Positions 9,139-10,315 of a stretch of DNA of 10,315 bases are shown one piece after another. How positions within the stretch are numbered: the stretch's first letter is position 1; each line of letters opens with the position of its first letter. The stretch covers positions 6,457 to 16,771 of the forward strand of contig NWUY0300065342.1 in NCBI GenBank assembly GCA_004151065.3. Reading direction: 5' to 3'. The notes beneath the pieces are model-generated. The model made no database searches, had not been told where the DNA came from, and saw only the letters and a list, made by a program, of their open reading frames with translations. Source of the DNA: Larix sibirica. Its lineage: Eukaryota > Streptophyta > Pinopsida > Pinales > Pinaceae. The translations under genes were made by a program, and so were the position numbers.

Positions 9139-9517
9139 TGTATATTTTCTAATAAATATATATTTTATTAATAATCTGAGGATGATGAATTTACATTGAA
9201 AGATTACAATATGTGTGTGCGCGCGCGCGTGTGCAAGCCTACGTAGGGGTTGCACTTCTTCAATATGAAACAACATGACCCATTTACCCAATAACTAATA
9301 ATTAATAAATTAATATCTAATTTAGACTCATTACAATATGCCCCAAGGTGAAGGATTAGGACCAAAACAACTAGGCAAGGTCTTAGGCGGACCAAACCAG
9401 GTAGACATGGGGCATAGCAAAGCACTGATCCTAAGCTTGACATTGGGGTGATATTCTAGATCTTTAAGCCCCAATCGATTTTGCTATGAGGCTTCTGGTG
9501 TTCCGGACAAGCCAACA
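9139..9517 (-). mobile_element. Putative LTR, copy 1
   Basis: On the minus strand a candidate LTR begins TGTTGGCTTGTCC at 9517 and ends ...TACA at 9139, about 379 bp, with the TG...CA termini usual for LTRs. It contains an AATAAA signal (plus strand tttatt at 9164-9169) about 25 bases before the proposed 3' end. The end lies 7 bases before a tRNA-iMet-like primer site. The 5' boundary at 9517 is a guess based on the TGTTGG sequence. No second LTR of the same element is visible downstream to 7470, and target-site duplications could not be established. Confidence 0.45.
9212..9233. repeat. GT/GC alternating microsatellite
   Basis: This is an uninterrupted alternation of pyrimidine and purine, (TG)n then (CG)n then (TG)n. 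The corresponding stretch in copy 2 (10116-10145) is expanded and interrupted by an AT step. Alternating CG/TG tracts can adopt Z-DNA. Here it is useful mainly as a variable marker between the copies. Confidence 0.85.
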
Positions 9518-10015
9518 TCTAAGGCAAACAATTATGTCTTGCGTTGCGCTGGACAATTATACAAAACCTCTATTAGTTGTTGGAAGAGAGGGAGGAGGAG
9601 GAGGAACATCAAATGGCGTGTGAGGCGATAGGGAGGAAGTATGATCGTTGGTAGGGACTACATAGGATAGTTGGAGTAGTGCATAGGATGGTGCGTAGGC
9701 ATTGGAGAAGATGAGAGTGGAGATCATGGGATGAGAGAAGATGAGAGTGGGTAGTGTGGGATAAGAGAAATGGGTGCACAAGGATTGGAGGGAATGATGT
9801 GTGAAGATGAGGGATTGAGTGTGGGAGAAAGGAATGAGAGGAGTGCATGAGAGAAGGATAGAGAGGAGTGCACGAGGGATGGGAAAAGAGCGAATGAGTG
9901 GTGTATGGTTGTGTGGAGCAACAAATGGAATGAATGAGAGATGAAATGTGGGAGAATGAGCGAATAGAGAGAATCTGTTCTAACACAAACAACTGCACGT
10001 GGGTAGGAATTGAAA

Positions 10016-10027
10016 GCTCTGATAACA
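10016..10027 (-). other. tRNA-iMet-like primer binding site, copy 2
   Basis: The plus strand reads gctctgataaca, which agrees with the initiator tRNA-Met 3' end at 11 of 12 bases. The T-to-C change that separates the copy-1 site from it is a transition, so copy 2 is nearer the ancestral state at this site. Spacing to the proposed LTR end is again 7 bases. Confidence 0.55.
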
Positions 10028-10034
10028 CTCAGAA

Positions 10035-10315
10035 TGTATCTTTTATAATAAATATATATTTTATTAATAATTTGATGACGATGAATTTACATTGAAAGAT
10101 TACAATATATATATGGGTGCGCGCATGCGTGTGTGTGTGTGTGTGGAATCCTACGTAGGGGTTGCATTTTTTCAATATGAAACAATATTACCCATTTACC
10201 CCAATAACTAATAATTAATAAATTAATATATAATTTAGACTCATTGCAATATGCCCCAAGGTGAAGGATTAGGACCAAAACAACTAGGCAAGGTCTTAGG
10301 CGGACCAAACCAGGT
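10035..10315 (-). mobile_element. Putative LTR, copy 2, partial
   Basis: This has the same organisation as the copy-1 LTR: minus-strand end ...TACA at 10035, AATAAA (plus strand tttatt at 10060-10065), an AT-rich TATA-like run near 10104-10114 and a GT/GC run. The proposed 5' end lies beyond the window. Confidence 0.45.

Larger units (their letters stand above)
8698..9402 (-). repeat. Direct repeat copy 1 (LTR-retrotransposon fragment)
   Basis: This block is repeated at 9588-10315. Anchor sequences such as aacatcaaatggcg (8716 against 9605) and accaaaccaggt (9391 against 10304) give offsets of 889 to 913 bp, with small insertions accounting for the drift. Over 8716-8820 I count 6 differences in 105 bases. 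Read on the minus strand it contains LTR-like DNA, a primer-binding-like site and a pyrimidine-rich leader. It holds no recognisable protein-coding gene. Long minus-strand open frames in it are Pro/Ser/His-rich by-products of the skewed composition. Confidence 0.9.
9588..10315 (-). repeat. Direct repeat copy 2, cut by window end
   Basis: This is the second copy of the block at 8698-9402, in the same orientation and running past the window end. Relative to copy 1 it has a 7-bp insertion near 9940-9950, a longer GT run, and several G-to-A or C-to-T differences at CpG sites of copy 1. Homology to copy 1 starts at the gagggaggagg run near 9588. The DNA before it (9518-9587) has no counterpart upstream of copy 1, so the left edge of this copy is a real break point. 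Confidence 0.9.

Noticed and set aside
1-10315. CRISPR array, bacterial operon or phage-like system
   Set aside because: No regularly spaced short repeats with unique spacers, no operon-like close-packed genes and no ribosome-binding sites are seen. The content is plant nuclear.

Overview
The window looks like nuclear DNA from a large, repeat-rich land-plant genome. Two observations support this. The 5' coding exon of a plant-type CPSF100 gene (cleavage and polyadenylation specificity factor subunit 2) lies on the minus strand. A heavily decayed plant L1-type LINE fills the centre, and its ORF2 carries an endonuclease, a reverse transcriptase, a zf-RVT-like linker and an RNase H domain. The wording of the LINE relic resembles elements I associate with gymnosperms, but that is an impression, not a test. 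There are no bacterial signals and no CRISPR array, and no intact long gene is visible.

Layout. 1-640: coding-like plus-strand traces broken by stops, not recognised. 640-1320: no supported gene. 1327-1511: a two-unit tandem repeat with a period of about 91-96 bp. 1649-1887 (minus): start of CPSF100, 68 codons from a well-placed ATG. It is interrupted at an unresolved base (N at 1683), and directly beyond that base 34 bp of the same exon are repeated. 1888-2766: the presumed upstream side of that gene and AT-rich spacer. 2767-7462: the LINE relic, with an ORF1 tail, then ORF2, all on the plus strand, with many stops and frameshifts. The reverse transcriptase active-site motif has also lost an aspartate. 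7463-8640: AT-rich DNA with no supported gene.

8698-10315 holds two direct copies, about 890-913 bp apart, of a composite block. Read on the minus strand, each copy has LTR-like sequence (polyadenylation signal, terminal ...TACA), then a site matching the 3' end of plant initiator tRNA-Met (11/12 in one copy, 10/12 in the other), then a strongly pyrimidine-rich leader. I interpret them as two fragments of one LTR-retrotransposon family lying head to tail. The second copy runs off the window.

No set of genes here works together as a pathway. The window is one host-gene 5' end surrounded by retrotransposon debris. I found no convincing new biological system. The points most worth checking are the interrupted CPSF100 exon and the repeated LTR/primer-site block.
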